Of a stretch of 64,000 nt of DNA, positions 15,643 to 24,861 are shown piece after piece. A program made the position numbers and the translations under genes. Source of the DNA: an uncultured Halocynthiibacter sp. Lineage in GTDB: Bacteria; Pseudomonadota; Alphaproteobacteria; Rhodobacterales; Rhodobacteraceae. Under the pieces are notes generated by a model. It did not search any database. It was given only the letters and a program-made list of their open reading frames with translations, and was not told the DNA's origin. The stretch's first letter is position 1; every line of letters starts with the position of its first letter. The stretch lies in NCBI GenBank assembly GCA_947503035.1, contig CANNCD010000001.1, forward strand, positions 1,240,001-1,304,000, read 5' to 3'.

Positions 15643-15864
15643 TTATGGCCGATCTCCATTGAACGTTCGCAATATCATACGGCCCATTCCCGGGCGATCG
15701 CTGCTGTCGACTGCAGTACTACCACACTTACAATAAGCCATTCCGACGATAGCATCCTTGGGCGCATGCTTTCGAAACTTTTCATGCCAGCTTTCTGCGA
15801 CCGTGTCGCAGTGTTGGCAGAGCGCCCTGAAAGGATGAGGCGCAGGATTGCCAAGTGTCATCAT
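15643..15864 (-). CDS. Small hypothetical protein with CxxC-type pairs
   Basis: A 73-residue frame whose ATG overlaps the stop of the replication-type gene (ATGA), the main sign that it is real. It contains LCQHCDT and YCKCGS, two Cys pairs about 28 residues apart, as in a small zinc ribbon. Such proteins are common beside rep and mob genes on roseobacter elements, but I cannot name the family. Confidence 0.5.
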   Translation of the reverse strand: MMTLGNPAPHPFRALCQHCDTVAESWHEKFRKHAPKDAIVGMAYCKCGSTAVDSSDRPGMGRMILRTFNGDRP

Positions 15865-16778
15865 CTCAACCCAGCGGCCCTAACTTGAGCCTCAGTCACG
15901 AGGCCTGCAGCCAACAGAGAAACCAATTGGAGCTCGGTAATGTGGCGGCACAAAGGATGACGCCCAATGATCCAAGCCGCGAGCTTTTCCAACCCCTTCA
16001 ATTCGGCCTCTTGTTTTCTAATTCGGCTTGCTTCGATTTCAGCAAGTTCCTTTTTCCAGCGACCGGCCTTGAACCAATTGTCTGAAAAACTAACCTTGCT
16101 GCGAGTGTAACCTTTGGTTTCTTCCGCATATGCTCTTACTGCCTCCAGCAAGTCATCAACCAGCACCCCTGAATTTATTGCCGACGCAATCTCGTCGAAA
16201 CAAGTTTGTTTGTTCCGCAGACGATCACGTGGGTAACACTCGAGGACAGCCTCAATAGCATCAATACTTTCACTCACCGCCTCGCGCTCGCGCGTAAGTG
16301 GTTTTTGGGTGGTTTTAGGATGGTTTGGGGCCCGTTCCGGGCCCAGTCCCCCGTCCGCTCTGAGCCCAGTCCCCGGCTCAACGTGCTCCCCGTCCGGTCT
16401 GGGCCGGCTTGGATCTTCGACCTTCTCACTTGGTTCTGAAATCAATTCCAACGTTCGTACAAGCTCCAAATTCACCCGATAGACCACAGTGGAACCATGC
16501 TTACAGCGACGACGCTCCCCGGTATCGATCAGAACACCCTCACAAACTAGTTCACTTACTGCTCGCTTTACCGTGCTCGCACCGAGCTCAGTGTGCCGGT
16601 GGATGGTGCCTTTAGAACACCAAACACCTGACCCATCGTCACTTGCCTTATCCGCAAGAAACATCATGATCTGTTTTCGAACAGGACTGCCGAATTTCCT
16701 TTCGGAACAGATTTTGGCGACTACCCAACTCATCTCACACAACCTCAGATTTTCTAGCCCACACAGAAAAGCGCTCAC
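15861..16778 (-). CDS. Replication-type helix-turn-helix protein
   Basis: A 305-residue protein. Residues 30-105 form a winged-helix region (VRKQIMMFLADKASDDGSGVW, then TIHRHTELGASTVKRAVSELVCEGVL) like the N-terminus of plasmid and phage replication initiators. A low-complexity linker rich in Pro, Glu and Arg follows (115-165), then a helical C-terminus (SDNWFKAGRWKKEL) like primosome-loading proteins. The start is GTG at 16778, overlapping the excisionase-like stop (GTGA), or ATG at 16733, where the family-like sequence begins. It may support replication of the excised circle. Confidence 0.6.
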   Translation of the reverse strand: MSAFLCGLENLRLCEMSWVVAKICSERKFGSPVRKQIMMFLADKASDDGSGVWCSKGTIHRHTELGASTVKRAVSELVCEGVLIDTGERRRCKHGSTVVYRVNLELVRTLELISEPSEKVEDPSRPRPDGEHVEPGTGLRADGGLGPERAPNHPKTTQKPLTREREAVSESIDAIEAVLECYPRDRLRNKQTCFDEIASAINSGVLVDDLLEAVRAYAEETKGYTRSKVSFSDNWFKAGRWKKELAEIEASRIRKQEAELKGLEKLAAWIIGRHPLCRHITELQLVSLLAAGLVTEAQVRAAGLR

Positions 16779-17002
16779 ACATGCGAACTAGTTTCTGTCG
16801 GCAGGACACGATTTCGTTCAATCCAAGTATTCAGGTCGGAACCAGAATATTTCACACGCCTGCCGAATTTAATGAACGCAGGACCAACTCGACGATGCCT
16901 CCATTGAGCACGCTTTGATTTACCCGCGATAACGTTTAGCTCCGGGTCAGAATCGTCGTAAATTCTTTTCGGATCGAATATTTCGACATAGATGGATGAC
17001 AT
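16775..17002 (-). CDS. AlpA/excisionase-like DNA-binding protein
   Basis: A 75-residue protein with a short MerR-like wing: RRVGPAFIKFGRRVKYSGSDLNTWIERNRV, the usual end of AlpA or excisionase HTH domains, where the strand before the wing reads P-A-F-I-K-F-G-R. These proteins guide integrase toward excision or switch on integrase. It is transcribed in the same direction as the integrase, relaxase and replication genes and overlaps the next gene by four bases (GTGA). Its N-terminal half is less typical, so the exact subfamily is open. Confidence 0.7.
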   Translation of the reverse strand: MSSIYVEIFDPKRIYDDSDPELNVIAGKSKRAQWRHRRVGPAFIKFGRRVKYSGSDLNTWIERNRVLPTETSSHV

Positions 17003-17164
17003 TCAATTTCTCCCAAATGACTGGTATAAAATTGAATATGAACACTGGCAGTCGCAAACTCACGCGAAACCAACAATACAATTTTTCAAATTTTGCCACT
17101 AGGTTGCGCGACGACACCGCGCGCGCATTAGCGGCCAGGCTGCCCTGCATCAAGTTGGACTTAC

Positions 17165-17956
17165 TTATCGGACCTCATAGACAATAGGCCCTTGAGGAGG
17201 AGAGGGTTGTTCACTGTAGTTCTCTTGTAAAACCTTGACGTACTTTAGTAATAGCGGATCATCTACCGTGAGATTGCGTGCCTCCCTCGCATAACGATAG
17301 AAGTTCACCGGAACACCCGCCCACGAGAAAACTTCTTGCACACATTTTCCATAGTCACCTTCAGGCACCTGCTCAGTAATACCCAAGGTAATGCCCTCCT
17401 CCGAATGAACCTCAAAGGCCGCACGCACCACGATCGCCACGGTGCGCGCTCTCAGGTGTCCAGAATCCCCTCCGCGCTCATAGATATATTCAGAAAAAAG
17501 GCTATGAATATGGTCGAATAGCTCTGCCCATTCCGAAGATGTCCTACAAGTAGAATTTTCGATCCAAAGTGAGACCGGAGGAGGAAGGTCTTTCATTAAA
17601 TTCAACGCACACGCCAGTTCAACATCTGCTTCCCTTTGCTTTTTAGCATGTTCGAACTTGACGGCTTTTTTTGCCAGCTTTCTCGCCGTGTGCGCTTGCT
17701 TGACCACTTTGCGAATGTCACCAATTTCCTGTTTTTGGTCAGAATGCATCCAAACCGGCCCCTCGTAAGAATTTAGCATCATCGCCGCAGGCAGGAATGT
17801 CTGACCGTAATCGAGAGGAACTTTCAACCATCTCTCTAAACAATGCGTCACCTCATACCTCGCACGGTACATTAGATAGTCATAGTTAGGCGAACCGTGC
17901 CTCAGGGAGGGCAATTTAATTTTACGCCCATCACTCCAAATTTCACGAGGCAACAT
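17165..17956 (-). CDS. Unknown protein next to integrase
   Basis: A 263-residue protein with no recognised domain, signal or membrane segment. It is rich in Glu, Lys and aromatic residues; a basic helical stretch (TARKLAKKAVKFEHAKKQREAD) lies near 90-112. Its start overlaps the integrase end by 14 bases, so they are probably in one transcript. Genes placed directly behind an island integrase are often accessory cargo such as defence or regulation, but nothing in this sequence shows which. Confidence 0.55.
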   Translation of the reverse strand: MLPREIWSDGRKIKLPSLRHGSPNYDYLMYRARYEVTHCLERWLKVPLDYGQTFLPAAMMLNSYEGPVWMHSDQKQEIGDIRKVVKQAHTARKLAKKAVKFEHAKKQREADVELACALNLMKDLPPPVSLWIENSTCRTSSEWAELFDHIHSLFSEYIYERGGDSGHLRARTVAIVVRAAFEVHSEEGITLGITEQVPEGDYGKCVQEVFSWAGVPVNFYRYAREARNLTVDDPLLLKYVKVLQENYSEQPSPPQGPIVYEVR

Positions 17957-19112
17957 ACTTACACCAACGCTCCATCAACTGTCGCCGTTTTTCCAACAGA
18001 TCTGATCGCGCGTAGGCGCGCTCGACATCCGATCCAACCTTGTGGGCCAAGCTCATCTCTGCCGCCTCCCGTGACACATCTGGCTGCTCAGATGCCCAAT
18101 CTCTAAATGTCGAACGAAAACCGTGAACGGTGACCCCCTCCACTTTCATGCGGCGTAACAGCATCAACATGGCCATATTTGACATCGGCTTGTGACGCTT
18201 TTGACCTTCAAAGACGACTTCAGAATTTAACGCTTTCAGAGGTTCGATAATCGCTAGCATCTCTTCTGTTAAGGGGACGCGATGCTCCTGATCGGCCTTC
18301 ATGCGTTCAGCAGGAACGATCCAAAGCTTGTCATCGAGATCAAACTCCTCCCAGCGGGCGTTCAAAACTTCACTAGTGCGACTAGCAGTCAGGCAAGTGA
18401 ACATAAGCGCCTTTGCCGCCATTGCATTTTTCGTTGCCACCTCTGCATAAAAGGCAGGCACATCGTTCCAGTGCATCGCTTTGTGATGCTTCACCTTCTG
18501 TTTGACCTGAGGAAGCACACGCGCGTCACGGATCGTCGTCACTGGATTTTCGCCGTCTCGGAACCCCTTTGACTTTGCTACATCCAAAACAGCTTTGATC
18601 CGTTGCGCCAATCTCTTGGCGGTTTCGTGCTTCTCGGTCCACACAGGCAACAGAACTTGCAACACTTCGGGCTGGCCAATCTCGGAAACCGGAAGACGGC
18701 CAATTTTGGGGAATGCATAGTCGGCCAAGGTATTAATCCACTGTTGACCGTGCTTGGGGTTCTTCCAAGTCGGCAAGCGCTCGATATGGACCTGTCGTGC
18801 AATCTCCTCGAAGCAAGGGATCTCTTGCCGCACATTGTAGCGCGGATTGATGCCCTGCTTTGCTAGGCGGCGATATTCCAAAGCTCGATCACGCGCTTCG
18901 TTGAGGGTCACGACATCCGCACCGCCCAAGCCGAAGTCAGTGCGCAACGGTTTACCTTCGCGATTGCGCTGGCCTTTCACGGTGACGCGTACAATCCATC
19001 TTCGAGATCCTGAAGGATCGACTACAAGGTACAACCCACTCCCGTCGCCATGGCGACCAGGGCCGAGGGTTCGTACGAGATTCTTCGTCAACTTCCCGCT
19101 TAGAGCAGCCAT
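17943..19112 (-). CDS. Tyrosine integrase, DUF4102/P4 type
   Basis: A 389-residue integrase from the ATG at 19112 (MAALSGKLTKNLVRTL); a TTG four codons upstream is the only alternative. Order: DUF4102-like arm domain (about 1-85), core-binding domain (90-190), catalytic domain with Arg in FTCLTASRTSEVLNARW, His-x-x-Arg in VHGFRSTFRDWA, His in SLAHKVGSDVERAY and the nucleophilic Tyr in that last motif. All catalytic residues seem present, so it should be active. It starts 147 bases from the tRNA-Ser 3' end, pointing away from it, the standard layout for this class. A decayed relative lies at 944-1345. Confidence 0.93.
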   Translation of the reverse strand: MAALSGKLTKNLVRTLGPGRHGDGSGLYLVVDPSGSRRWIVRVTVKGQRNREGKPLRTDFGLGGADVVTLNEARDRALEYRRLAKQGINPRYNVRQEIPCFEEIARQVHIERLPTWKNPKHGQQWINTLADYAFPKIGRLPVSEIGQPEVLQVLLPVWTEKHETAKRLAQRIKAVLDVAKSKGFRDGENPVTTIRDARVLPQVKQKVKHHKAMHWNDVPAFYAEVATKNAMAAKALMFTCLTASRTSEVLNARWEEFDLDDKLWIVPAERMKADQEHRVPLTEEMLAIIEPLKALNSEVVFEGQKRHKPMSNMAMLMLLRRMKVEGVTVHGFRSTFRDWASEQPDVSREAAEMSLAHKVGSDVERAYARSDLLEKRRQLMERWCKYVAS

Positions 19113-19256
19113 AAAATACCACAATTTCTACCACGCAATGAATAGAAACGAGCCTAATCGAAGATAAATGAAAAGCAACAACGAATACAGATAGACCAAC
19201 AAAAACAGCCCCATAAGGGGTTGAATGAGTGCCAACAGAACTGAATGAAAATGGTA

Positions 19257-19272
19257 GGTGGCGGAGACGAAG
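19257..19272 (-). repeat. Proximal attachment-site copy within tRNA-Ser
   Basis: Sixteen bases covering the last 14 of the tRNA gene and two beyond it, repeated exactly at 1403-1418. Insertion here leaves the tRNA intact because the element restores its 3' end. Confidence 0.75.
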
Positions 19273-19348
19273 GGATTCGAACCCTCGAGACAGTTTCCCG
19301 CCTACGCCCTTAGCAGGGGCGCGCCTTCGACCACTCGGCCACGTCTCC
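19259..19348 (-). tRNA. tRNA-Ser(GCU)
   Basis: A 90-base class II tRNA. Acceptor stem GGAGACG pairs with CGTCTCC, followed by GCCA, so the CCA is encoded. The anticodon loop reads CTGCTAA, with anticodon GCU for AGC/AGU serine codons. A variable arm of 15-16 bases and GGTTCGAATCC in the T arm complete it. It is the integration site of the element to its left. Confidence 0.95.
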
Positions 19349-19447
19349 ACGGACGGGTCTATCAGCGGAGCGGCAGGGGAAACAAGACCAAAAACGACAA
19401 AATCCCGCGGTTTGGCGATTTTTTCCGAACCCGCCCCCCAGAAACGC

Positions 19448-19478
19448 AAAAGGCCCGCCGGGTGGCGAGCCTTTCTTT
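19448..19478 (-). terminator. Terminator after ychF
   Basis: On the minus strand AAAGGCTCGCCACCCGGCGGGCCTTTT forms a G+C-rich hairpin that ends in T-rich sequence, 16 bases after the ychF stop. Confidence 0.7.
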
Positions 19479-19493
19479 AACGATTTTCGCGTC

Positions 19494-20591
19494 TTATGCG
19501 TTAAACAGGAAGTGCATGACGTCGCCGTCTTTGACGAGATATGTCTTGCCCTCGACGCGCATTTTACCGGCCTCTTTGGAACCGCTTTCGCCGTTGAATT
19601 CCACATAGTCATCATAGGCGATTGTTTCGGCGCGGATAAATCCACGTTCGAAATCACCGTGAATCACACCGGCGGCTTGTGGGGCCAAATAACCCTCTTT
19701 GATGGTCCAGGCGCGGGCCTCTTTTGGACCAACGGTGAAATATGTCTGAAGCTTCAACAAAGAGTAGCCTTCGCGGATCAGGCGATCCAAACCCGCCTCT
19801 TCTAGGCCCATCTCGCCAAGGAACATCTCTGCTTCTTCGGCTTCGAGCTGGCTGATTTCTTCTTCGATGGCGGCGGAGATCACAACGGTCCCTGCCCCTT
19901 GTTCGGCGGCCATTTCGGCGACCTTGGCGGACAAAGCGTTGCCGGTGCCGGCGTTGTCTTCTTCTACGTTACAAACGTACAGGATCGGTTTCGTCGTCAA
20001 CAGTTGCAGCAGACCCCATGCGCGTTTGTCGTCGTCATCGACTTCGACCATACGCGCAGGTTTACCGGATTCGAGCATCTCATGCGCGGCCTTCAACAGA
20101 CGTTCCTGTTGAACCGCATCCTTGTCACCACCGCGTGTTTTGCGCGCCAGACCCTGAAGACGTTTTTCGATGGATTCCATATCGGCAAGCATCAGCTCGG
20201 TCTCGATGGTGTCCGCATCGGCGACCGGATCAACACGGCCGTCCACGTGGGTCACATCGTCGTCTTCGAAACAGCGCAGAACATGCGCAATCGCATCACA
20301 TTCACGGATGTTGGCAAGAAATTGGTTGCCGAGCCCCTCGCCCTTGGAGGCGCCTTTTACCAGACCGGCGATGTCGACGAATGTCATGCGTGCGGGAATG
20401 ACGGATTTCGACGATGCGATTTCGACCAATTTATCCAGACGTTTGTCCGGCACGGCCACCTCGCCTACGTTTGGCTCAATGGTACAAAACGGAAAATTCG
20501 CCGCCTGTGCCGCAGCCGTTTTCGTCAATGCATTAAACAAAGTCGATTTGCCAACGTTTGGCATGCCGACGATACCCATTTTAAAGCCCAT
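19494..20591 (-). CDS. ychF: YchF, OBG-family ATPase
   Basis: A 365-residue protein, the usual length of YchF. G1 motif [14 protein letters not shown] at residues 8-21, switch region with [14 protein letters not shown]3 [20 protein letters not shown], and VCNVEE in place of the NKxD motif, the feature that makes YchF prefer ATP. A helical middle domain and a C-terminal TGS domain ending FLFNA follow. It binds the large ribosomal subunit and modulates translation and oxidative-stress response. It stands alone: tRNA-Ser lies downstream and trpA is divergent upstream. Confidence 0.96.
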   Translation of the reverse strand: MGFKMGIVGMPNVGKSTLFNALTKTAAAQAANFPFCTIEPNVGEVAVPDKRLDKLVEIASSKSVIPARMTFVDIAGLVKGASKGEGLGNQFLANIRECDAIAHVLRCFEDDDVTHVDGRVDPVADADTIETELMLADMESIEKRLQGLARKTRGGDKDAVQQERLLKAAHEMLESGKPARMVEVDDDDKRAWGLLQLLTTKPILYVCNVEEDNAGTGNALSAKVAEMAAEQGAGTVVISAAIEEEISQLEAEEAEMFLGEMGLEEAGLDRLIREGYSLLKLQTYFTVGPKEARAWTIKEGYLAPQAAGVIHGDFERGFIRAETIAYDDYVEFNGESGSKEAGKMRVEGKTYLVKDGDVMHFLFNA

Positions 20592-20714
20592 AGCGCCTAC
20601 TCCGAGAAAGTTTCGCGCGCATCTAGGCCCGAGGACGCATGAAGGTCAAGCGGGGCATTGATTTTCCCGCCCGTTTCGCGCAAACCAACGGTAATAACCA
20701 AAGGAAATGCCCAG

Positions 20715-21506
20715 ATGACTCGGATTGATGATAAATTTGCCGCCCTGAACGCCAAAGGCCAAAAGGCATTTGTGACCTATGTGATGGCGGGTGATCCGAA
20801 TTATGAGACATCGCTTGAGATCGTAAAGGGGCTTCCGGCGGCGGGTGTGGACATCATCGAACTGGGTCTTCCGTTTACCGATCCGATGGCCGACGGTGGC
20901 GCGATCCAACTGGCCGCGCAACGTGCGCTTGGGGTTGGGATGACCTTGGAAAAGACGCTGCAACTGGCGGCTGATTTCCGCAAAACCGACGAAACGACCC
21001 CGATTGTGTTGATGGGATATTACAACCCGATCTATTCGCGCGGTGTTCCAAAGTTCCTCGAAGAGGCCAAGGCCGCCGGCATCGACGGTTTGATCGTTGT
21101 GGATCTGCCCCCAGAAGAAGACAGCGAATTGTGCATTCCGGCGAATAAGGCTGGCATGAATTTCATCCGTCTTGCGACCCCAACCACCGATGACAAACGT
21201 CTGCCGAAGGTTCTTCAGAACACCTCTGGTTTCCTTTATTACGTGTCCGTCAACGGCACCACCGGCGCCGCCGAGGCCAACACAGACGACGTTGGCCCCG
21301 AGGTTGCGCGCATCAAATCTCAGACAGACATCCCTGTGATCGTCGGTTTCGGCATCAACACCCCAGAAAAGGCCGAGGCCGTGGCCAAGGTTTCCGACGG
21401 TTCTGTCGTTGGCTCGGCCATCGTCGCGAAAATCGGCGACGGCGAATCCGTGGATGACGTTCTTGCCTTTGTGAAAACGCTGGCGGATGGCTGCCACCTC
21501 GGCTAA
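20715..21506 (+). CDS. trpA: Tryptophan synthase alpha subunit
   Basis: A 263-residue protein from the ATG at 20715, with AAGGAAA ahead of it; the upstream 19 codons of the open frame lack family residues. It cleaves indole-3-glycerol phosphate to indole for TrpB. The catalytic acids are in [16 protein letters not shown] (the Glu, and the Asp of DPMADG), and the phosphate-binding loops in [21 protein letters not shown] and SVVGSAIV are visible. trpB and trpF lie 5 kb to the right on the other strand, so the alpha gene is separate here. A terminator follows. Confidence 0.96.
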   Translation: MTRIDDKFAALNAKGQKAFVTYVMAGDPNYETSLEIVKGLPAAGVDIIELGLPFTDPMADGGAIQLAAQRALGVGMTLEKTLQLAADFRKTDETTPIVLMGYYNPIYSRGVPKFLEEAKAAGIDGLIVVDLPPEEDSELCIPANKAGMNFIRLATPTTDDKRLPKVLQNTSGFLYYVSVNGTTGAAEANTDDVGPEVARIKSQTDIPVIVGFGINTPEKAEAVAKVSDGSVVGSAIVAKIGDGESVDDVLAFVKTLADGCHLG

Positions 21507-21524
21507 CCCTCATGCACCTGTTTC

Positions 21525-21560
21525 AAAGGCCGCCGATCATCCGATCTGGCGGCCTTTTTT
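21525..21560 (+). terminator. Terminator after trpA
   Basis: AAAGGCCGCC, a 13-base loop, GGCGGCC then TTTTTT: a strong stem with a T run, 19 bases after the trpA stop and before the next start. Confidence 0.9.
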
Positions 21561-21616
21561 GTTTGCAAATGTCGCGTTCTCTCCTGACAGTAGGGCCAAC
21601 AGGGATGAGGAATAAA

Positions 21617-22780
21617 ATGCCGACAATTACCACAATCGACGACCTTCGCGTGTTGCACAAACGACGTGCGCCGAAAATGTTCTATGACTATTGCGAAAGC
21701 GGAAGCTGGACCGAACAGACATTCCGCGAGAACACCTCGGATTTCGAAGATATCCGTCTGCGGCAACGGGTTGCGGTCAATATGGACAACCGCACCACCG
21801 CCAGCACCATGATCGGCCAAGACGTCGCCATGCCTGTCGCGCTGGCACCTGTTGGATTGACGGGGATGCAATGCGCCGACGGCGAAATCAAGGCCGCCCG
21901 TGCCGCCGAAAAATTTGGCGTCCCCTATACCCTGTCGACCATGTCGATTTGTTCGATTGAGGACGTCGCCGAACACACAAGCGCCCCGTTTTGGATGCAG
22001 CTTTACGTGATGCGCGACATGGACTTTACCGCGCGCACCCTCGAACGGGCCAAGGACGCGGGCTGTTCCGCCCTTGTGCTGACGCTTGATCTGCAAATCC
22101 TGGGGCAGCGGCATAAGGATTTGAAAAACGGCCTGACTGCGCCGCCCAAATTCACCATTCCGACCATGCTTGATCTTGCGACGAAATGGCGTTGGGGCAT
22201 GGGGATGCTGGGCACGAAACGTCGGTTCTTTGGCAATATTGTCGGCCATGCCAAGGGCGTCACGGACCCGTCGTCCCTTTCATCGTGGACGGCGGAAAAC
22301 TTTGACCCTGATCTCAATTGGAAACAGGTCGAAAAGATCCGCGATATGTGGGGCGGGAAGCTGATCCTCAAGGGAATTTTGGACCCAGAGGACGCTGTGA
22401 TGGCGACGAAAATTGGCGCGGATGCGATCACGGTGTCGAACCACGGCGGACGTCAATTGGACGGGGCGCTTTCGTCCATTCGCATGTTGCCATCGATCGT
22501 TGATGCGGTGGGCGGACAGACCGAAATCCATCTGGATAGCGGCATTCGCACCGGCCAAGACGTCCTTAAGGCGCTGGCGATGGGCGCGCAGGGCACCATG
22601 ATCGGCCGCGCCTATAGCTATGGTTTGGGTGCCATGGGCGAAGCAGGCGTGACCAAGGCGCTTGAGGTTATTCACAAGGAATTGGACGTCACCATGGCCC
22701 TGTGTGGGCGACGTGATGTGCGGGATCTGAACCGCGATAACCTATTGATCCCAAAAGGGTTTGAGGGCGATTGGGTCTAG
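21617..22780 (+). CDS. FMN-dependent alpha-hydroxy-acid (L-lactate) dehydrogenase
   Basis: A 387-residue flavoprotein from the ATG at 21617 (AGGAA just upstream). It shows the family plan: YYD-type N-terminus (MFYDYCESGSWTEQTF), FMN-binding PVALAPVGLTGM and PFWMQLYVMRD, the catalytic His and substrate Arg in VSNHGGRQLDGA, and phosphate loop GIRTGQDVLKALAMGAQGTMIGRAY. The most likely reaction is L-lactate to pyruvate with electrons to quinone (LldD type), but glycolate or mandelate relatives share these motifs, so the symbol is withheld. It overlaps the converging MFS gene by four bases. Confidence 0.88.
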   Translation: MPTITTIDDLRVLHKRRAPKMFYDYCESGSWTEQTFRENTSDFEDIRLRQRVAVNMDNRTTASTMIGQDVAMPVALAPVGLTGMQCADGEIKAARAAEKFGVPYTLSTMSICSIEDVAEHTSAPFWMQLYVMRDMDFTARTLERAKDAGCSALVLTLDLQILGQRHKDLKNGLTAPPKFTIPTMLDLATKWRWGMGMLGTKRRFFGNIVGHAKGVTDPSSLSSWTAENFDPDLNWKQVEKIRDMWGGKLILKGILDPEDAVMATKIGADAITVSNHGGRQLDGALSSIRMLPSIVDAVGGQTEIHLDSGIRTGQDVLKALAMGAQGTMIGRAYSYGLGAMGEAGVTKALEVIHKELDVTMALCGRRDVRDLNRDNLLIPKGFEGDWV

Positions 22781-23907
22781 GCCCGTCGCAAACATCCAAG
22801 CAACACGGGCACCAGCAACAACAGCACGGCCAGAAAGGTAAAACTGGCCGTGAGGCTGATCCATTCGGACAACAGCCCCATGATCGGCGGCCCCGCAAAG
22901 AACCCGAAATAGCCAATGACAGCGACCCGCGAAATGGCCTTGGCCCGAAGTGCGTTTGACACGCGACGCCCGACCAATGCAAAGACCATCGGCGCCACGA
23001 CGGACACGCCGAGTCCGACCGCGCCAAACCCCACATAGGCCATCACCGGCGTCACCGCAAAGGCCGCGATCAACGCCCCAATGCCAGAGAGCAACGCCGC
23101 CCAAAACAGAACCGTCGCCTCGGACATACGGGTCACAAGCGCCTGACCGCCAAACCGCCCAATGGCCATGGTAAACCCAAGCGACGCTGGCCCAAGCGCC
23201 CCCTCAGAGGCGGACCCTCCCAGGCTTCGTTCGATATGAAGTGCGCCCCAGCCTTCGGTCGCGTTTTCACAGAGAAACCCAATCAAAACGATCAAACCGC
23301 CCCAGACCACCGCCATGCCAAGCTTGCCGTCCGCGGTGTCGTCGGGGGCATCTTCGGCCACAAAGGATTGGACCATCAACGGCGTCATCGCCAGAACCAC
23401 CAAACCCGCGCCGAACATATAGGTCGAAATGTCATGCCCCGCCTGCCGCGACAGCCCCGCAAACAGCGCCGAAAACCCAAAGGCCAGCGAAAACACCCCG
23501 TGGTTCATATTCATCGCAGATGTGTCGTGGGTGGCCTCGATTTCCGACAGGCGGGCGTTCATCACAACGTCCATCACACCGGCTGCGGCCCCCATCCCGA
23601 ACCCGATCACCGCGAAATTCACCATGGTCGACACAGCGCCAAGCCCCTGCATCGCCATGAGGTAGATCACAGCCGCCAAGGCCATCGCGAACCGTCCAAA
23701 CCGGCGGGAGAACAGCGGCGCAAACCACATGGACGTCACCGCGCCAAACGCCATAAACAACAGGCAAAACCCAAAGGCCGCGTCATCGGCCGCAAGCGCG
23801 GATTTCAACGCAGGTACATAGGCGGAAAACCCGCCCCACATGATGCCCATCGCCGCAAAAGCGGGTAATGTTGGGCGGCAAATTTTGATATCATTCATCA
23901 GTGTCAT
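22777..23907 (-). CDS. MFS transporter
   Basis: A protein of about 376 residues with eleven to twelve membrane segments. After helix 2 comes the MFS-A style loop FSRRFGRFAMA. Starts at 23907 (MTLMND) or 23898 (MNDIK) are better than the long frame at 23943. The sequence (GGFSAYVPALKSAL, MNARLSEIEATHDTSAMNMNHGVFSLAFGFSAL) belongs to the small bacterial group of MFS proteins of unknown substrate, related to fucose-permease or YbjJ-like carriers. It converges on the lactate dehydrogenase gene with overlapping stops. Confidence 0.85.
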   Translation of the reverse strand: MTLMNDIKICRPTLPAFAAMGIMWGGFSAYVPALKSALAADDAAFGFCLLFMAFGAVTSMWFAPLFSRRFGRFAMALAAVIYLMAMQGLGAVSTMVNFAVIGFGMGAAAGVMDVVMNARLSEIEATHDTSAMNMNHGVFSLAFGFSALFAGLSRQAGHDISTYMFGAGLVVLAMTPLMVQSFVAEDAPDDTADGKLGMAVVWGGLIVLIGFLCENATEGWGALHIERSLGGSASEGALGPASLGFTMAIGRFGGQALVTRMSEATVLFWAALLSGIGALIAAFAVTPVMAYVGFGAVGLGVSVVAPMVFALVGRRVSNALRAKAISRVAVIGYFGFFAGPPIMGLLSEWISLTASFTFLAVLLLLVPVLLGCLRRA

Positions 23908-24124
23908 GGGGGAATCGGTCGCATGGGATATGCCCCAAAGCAACTGTCAAATTCCCCAAAGCCCGCGCCAAAGTCGCGCCCAACCCGATTTCCATCACGA
24001 TATTACAAAAACCAACGCCAATCCCGCCAGAATCCTCTTTTCAAATTGGGGAAAACCGCCTATACGCGCGACTTCACGTGGCCTTACACCCTTGGAGGAA
24101 GGCCCATAACCTAGGAGAATTATT

Positions 24125-24754
24125 ATGGCTGGTGAGATTCCAAATCTACAAGCTACGGCACGCACGGGGACAGGCAAGGGGGCCGCTCGTCAAGCTCGCC
24201 GCGATGGCAAAGTACCAGGTGTTGTATATGGCGGTGGCGCAGAGCCAATCGCGATTGAAATGCCTTTCAACGTTCTGTTGAAGCGCCTTAAGCAAGGCCG
24301 CTTCCTTTCTACACTTTTCAACCTACAGGTTGAAGGTCAAGAAGACGTTCGTGTGATTTGCCGCGGTGTACAGCGCGATGTCGTAAAAGACCTTCCAACA
24401 CACATCGATTTCATGCGTCTTCGTCGCACGTCCAAAGTTAAACTGTTCATCCCAGTTGCTTTTGAAAACGAAGACACATCCGTTGGCCTTAAAAAAGGCG
24501 GCACACTTACTGTTGTGCGTAACGAGATCGAACTGTTGGTAACTGCTGGCGATATCCCTGATACGCTTATTGTTGACCTTGCTGACAAAGACATCGGCGA
24601 AACAATCAACCTTTCTGACCTTACCCTTCCAGAAGGCGTGAAGTCCGTTATTGATCGTGATTTCGTTGTTGCGTCTATCTCTTCCCCATCTGGCATCTCT
24701 GCGTCCTCCGACGAAGAAGAAGCAGGCGAAGAAGCAGAAGCTGCTGCAGAATAA
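24125..24754 (+). CDS. rplY: 50S ribosomal protein L25/general stress protein Ctc
   Basis: A 209-residue protein with the Ctc layout: N-terminal L25 5S-rRNA-binding barrel (residues 1-95; [27 protein letters not shown]) and a second beta domain, ending in an acidic tail ([16 protein letters not shown]). E. coli L25 lacks the second domain. AGGAGAAT lies 5-6 bases before the ATG. Codon choice is narrow, as in other highly expressed genes here. A terminator separates it from pth, the usual neighbour. Confidence 0.96.
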   Translation: MAGEIPNLQATARTGTGKGAARQARRDGKVPGVVYGGGAEPIAIEMPFNVLLKRLKQGRFLSTLFNLQVEGQEDVRVICRGVQRDVVKDLPTHIDFMRLRRTSKVKLFIPVAFENEDTSVGLKKGGTLTVVRNEIELLVTAGDIPDTLIVDLADKDIGETINLSDLTLPEGVKSVIDRDFVVASISSPSGISASSDEEEAGEEAEAAAE

Positions 24755-24780
24755 GTCGACTGACTTTTCTGATGAATTTG

Positions 24781-24814
24781 AACGCGCGGGCCTTTGGTTC
24801 GCGCGTTTTCTTTT
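24781..24814 (+). terminator. Terminator after rplY
   Basis: AACGCGCG, an 11-base loop, CGCGCGTT, then TTCTTTTGTTTTG. Stem of eight pairs with a T-rich tail 27 bases after the rplY stop. Confidence 0.8.
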
Positions 24815-24861
24815 GTTTTGCCCCATGTTAGATTGCCCGTGAAACGACACAGGCGGATGAT

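Larger units (their letters stand above)
1403..19272. mobile_element. Integrative mobilizable element in tRNA-Ser(GCU), about 17.9 kb
   Basis: Seen: flanking 16-bp direct repeats, one forming the 3' end of tRNA-Ser; a tyrosine integrase starting 147 bases from the tRNA; an AlpA-like protein; a replication-type HTH protein; a MobV/Pre-like relaxase with inverted repeats ahead of it; and cargo for copper and other metals plus an ImmA/PIN pair. The DNA is visibly richer in A+T than the core region to the right. No conjugation (type IV secretion) genes are present, so transfer would need a helper. Inferred: the element is mobilizable rather than self-transmissible, and inserted between the tRNA and an earlier, now decayed, element. 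Confidence 0.75.
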
